A program made the translations under genes and the position numbers. Positions 4,278-5,594 of a stretch of 5,594 nt of DNA are shown piece after piece. The notes beneath the pieces were generated by a model. The model was not told the origin of the DNA. It did not search any database and worked only from the letters and a program-made list of their open reading frames with translations. Origin of the DNA: Candidatus Gastranaerophilales bacterium (GTDB lineage Bacteria; Cyanobacteriota; Vampirovibrionia; Gastranaerophilales; Gastranaerophilaceae); NCBI GenBank assembly GCA_021201175.1, contig JAJQFK010000061.1, forward strand, positions 2,205 to 7,798. Reading direction: 5' to 3'. Within the stretch, counting starts at the first letter, position 1. Every line of letters begins with the position of its first letter.

Positions 4278-5594
4278 ATGGAAGAAATAAAATTTGGTAC
4301 AGACGGCTGGCGTGCAGTGCTAAATCAAGGTTTTACTTATAAAAATGCCGATAAAGTAATTAATGCGATTGCAATATATATTAATAAATATTCAGGATAT
4401 AAAAAACCGGTAATAATAGGTTTTGATCCGAGAAATGAAGCTGATAATTATGCAGAATATATTGCAGAAAAGCTTGCAAAATTTGGATTTAACATAAAAA
4501 TAAGCGACAAAATTGTTGCCACGCCTACACTTGCTTATTCAGCATTAAATCAATCTTCTTATGCGATTATGCTTACAGCCTCGCATAATCCTCCGGAATA
4601 CTTAGGAATAAAATTCATTCCTCCGTACGGAGGTCCGGCAGAAGATTATATGGTCGAAGAAATTATGGAGAATCTTGAAAATAAATTTCAACCGAATTGT
4701 GAGTCCAAAACCCCCGAAAAAGTTTCTTTTGAAGATGACTATATAAAACATCTGGAAAGCATTATAGATTTTGAAAAGATTCAAAAAAGCGGACTAAAAA
4801 TAAATTATGACGGTCATCATGGTGCTGCTGCCGGAATATTTAAAAGGATTCTGGATAAACATAATATTGCCGCAAATTATCAAAATATGGAACGAGATAT
4901 AAATTTTAACGGGCGATTACCCGATCCTAAGGAAAAATATCTGCCGGAGTTAAAAGAAAAATGTAAAAATACAGGACTCATAGGATTTAGTAATGACGGT
5001 GACGGCGACAGATTCGGTGTTTTCGATGAAAAAGGTATTTTTATAAGTGCAAATGACATTATTGCCATGCTGCTAAATCATCTTGTAAAGAATAAAAACT
5101 ATACGGGAAAATTGGCAAAAACAGCAGGTTCCAGTGCCATGCTTGATATTTATGCAAAGAAAAATAATATTGAAGTTATAGAAACTCCGGTCGGGTTTAA
5201 ATGGCTCGGCGCTGCAATGCGCAATGATGATATAATAATAGCCGGTGAAGAATCCGGAGGATTAAGCATTAAAGGACACATTCCGGAAAAAGACGGTATT
5301 TTGGCTATATTATTAATCATGGAAATGATTTCTTTTGAGAATAAAAAATTATTTCAGCTTCATAATGAATTTCTGCAAAATTTTGACAGGGATTTTTTGA
5401 ACAATAGAATTGATTTAAAATTAGATTCTAAATCGGAGCAGGAAAAAATTATTGAAAAATTTATGAAATATAAAAAAATAGGGGATTTAACTATTACAAA
5501 AACTTCTCAAATAGATGGATATAAAATGTATTTAGATGACGGAAGCTGGATTTTAATAAGAAAAAGCGGTACGGAACCGCTTTTAAGAATATAT
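4278..5594 (+). CDS. Alpha-D-phosphohexomutase, probably phosphoglucomutase (3' end outside window)
   Basis: The frame runs from ATG 4278, preceded by AGAGGA at 7-base spacing, to the window edge without a stop; 439 residues are visible and probably only a few tens are missing. The enzyme moves a phosphate between C1 and C6 of a hexose. Motifs in order: FGTDGWR (6-12), DPR (50-52), the phosphoserine loop TASHNP with Ser102, YDGHHGAAAG (177-186), Mg-binding DGDGDR (Asp240, Asp242, Asp244), VGFKWLG (305-311), sugar-contacting GEESGG (323-328) and phosphate-binding RKSGTEPLLR (428-437). All four classic domains are present. GEESGG and GFKW favour a glucose-phosphate enzyme; GlmM would have GDRYV in place of GFKWL. 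Phosphomannomutase activity is possible and substrate cannot be fixed from sequence. It could convert glucose 1-phosphate from glycogen breakdown, the expected product of the GT35 family member encoded in this window, to glucose 6-phosphate. Confidence 0.95.
   Translation, partial: MEEIKFGTDGWRAVLNQGFTYKNADKVINAIAIYINKYSGYKKPVIIGFDPRNEADNYAEYIAEKLAKFGFNIKISDKIVATPTLAYSALNQSSYAIMLTASHNPPEYLGIKFIPPYGGPAEDYMVEEIMENLENKFQPNCESKTPEKVSFEDDYIKHLESIIDFEKIQKSGLKINYDGHHGAAAGIFKRILDKHNIAANYQNMERDINFNGRLPDPKEKYLPELKEKCKNTGLIGFSNDGDGDRFGVFDEKGIFISANDIIAMLLNHLVKNKNYTGKLAKTAGSSAMLDIYAKKNNIEVIETPVGFKWLGAAMRNDDIIIAGEESGGLSIKGHIPEKDGILAILLIMEMISFENKKLFQLHNEFLQNFDRDFLNNRIDLKLDSKSEQEKIIEKFMKYKKIGDLTITKTSQIDGYKMYLDDGSWILIRKSGTEPLLRIY

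Overview
The window is AT-rich bacterial DNA carrying five protein genes in strictly alternating orientation (+, -, +, -, +), so nearly every gene appears to be its own transcription unit. Codon use, spacing and standard Shine-Dalgarno sites fit a low-GC bacterium. The combination of genes and the Ala/Glu/Lys-rich membrane-tailed protein at the left edge would suit a gut lineage such as Gastranaerophilales (non-photosynthetic Cyanobacteria/Melainabacteria), but that placement is a weak inference and no marker gene here settles it.

Layout: 1-371 is the C-terminal end of an unknown helical protein with a C-terminal hydrophobic segment. 408-1028 (minus) is phosphoserine phosphatase SerB, last step of serine synthesis. 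A 200-base divergent region (1029-1228) holds two convincing sigma-70-type promoters facing away from each other around a small palindrome. 1229-2917 (plus) is an alpha-glucan phosphorylase-family (GT35) protein, closed by a strong intrinsic terminator. 2967-3361 has no gene, but contains degenerate repeat-like sequence, a nested inverted repeat and, at its end, a plus-strand terminator with no gene in front of it, which suggests a small RNA. 3362-4216 (minus) is prephenate dehydratase PheA with its ACT domain. A 61-base divergent gap follows, then 4278-5594 (plus, cut by the window edge), an alpha-D-phosphohexomutase that looks like a phosphoglucomutase.

Functionally, the GT35 protein and the phosphohexomutase would form a glycogen-to-glucose-6-phosphate route (G1P made by the first, converted to G6P by the second), while SerB and PheA are amino-acid biosynthesis genes. 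They are neighbours but not an operon.

The most notable point is in the GT35 protein. It keeps the glycine loop, the His and Asn-Glu-Gly-His motifs, the Arg/Lys phosphate-site motif and the EASGTSGM signature, but the residue that normally carries pyridoxal phosphate (Lys directly after that signature) is Ser429. All three bases of the codon differ from a lysine codon, so a single sequencing error cannot explain it. The second most notable point is the possible small RNA at about 3286-3363, with a CU-rich stretch complementary to Shine-Dalgarno sequences next to its terminator. Otherwise the window is ordinary housekeeping DNA.
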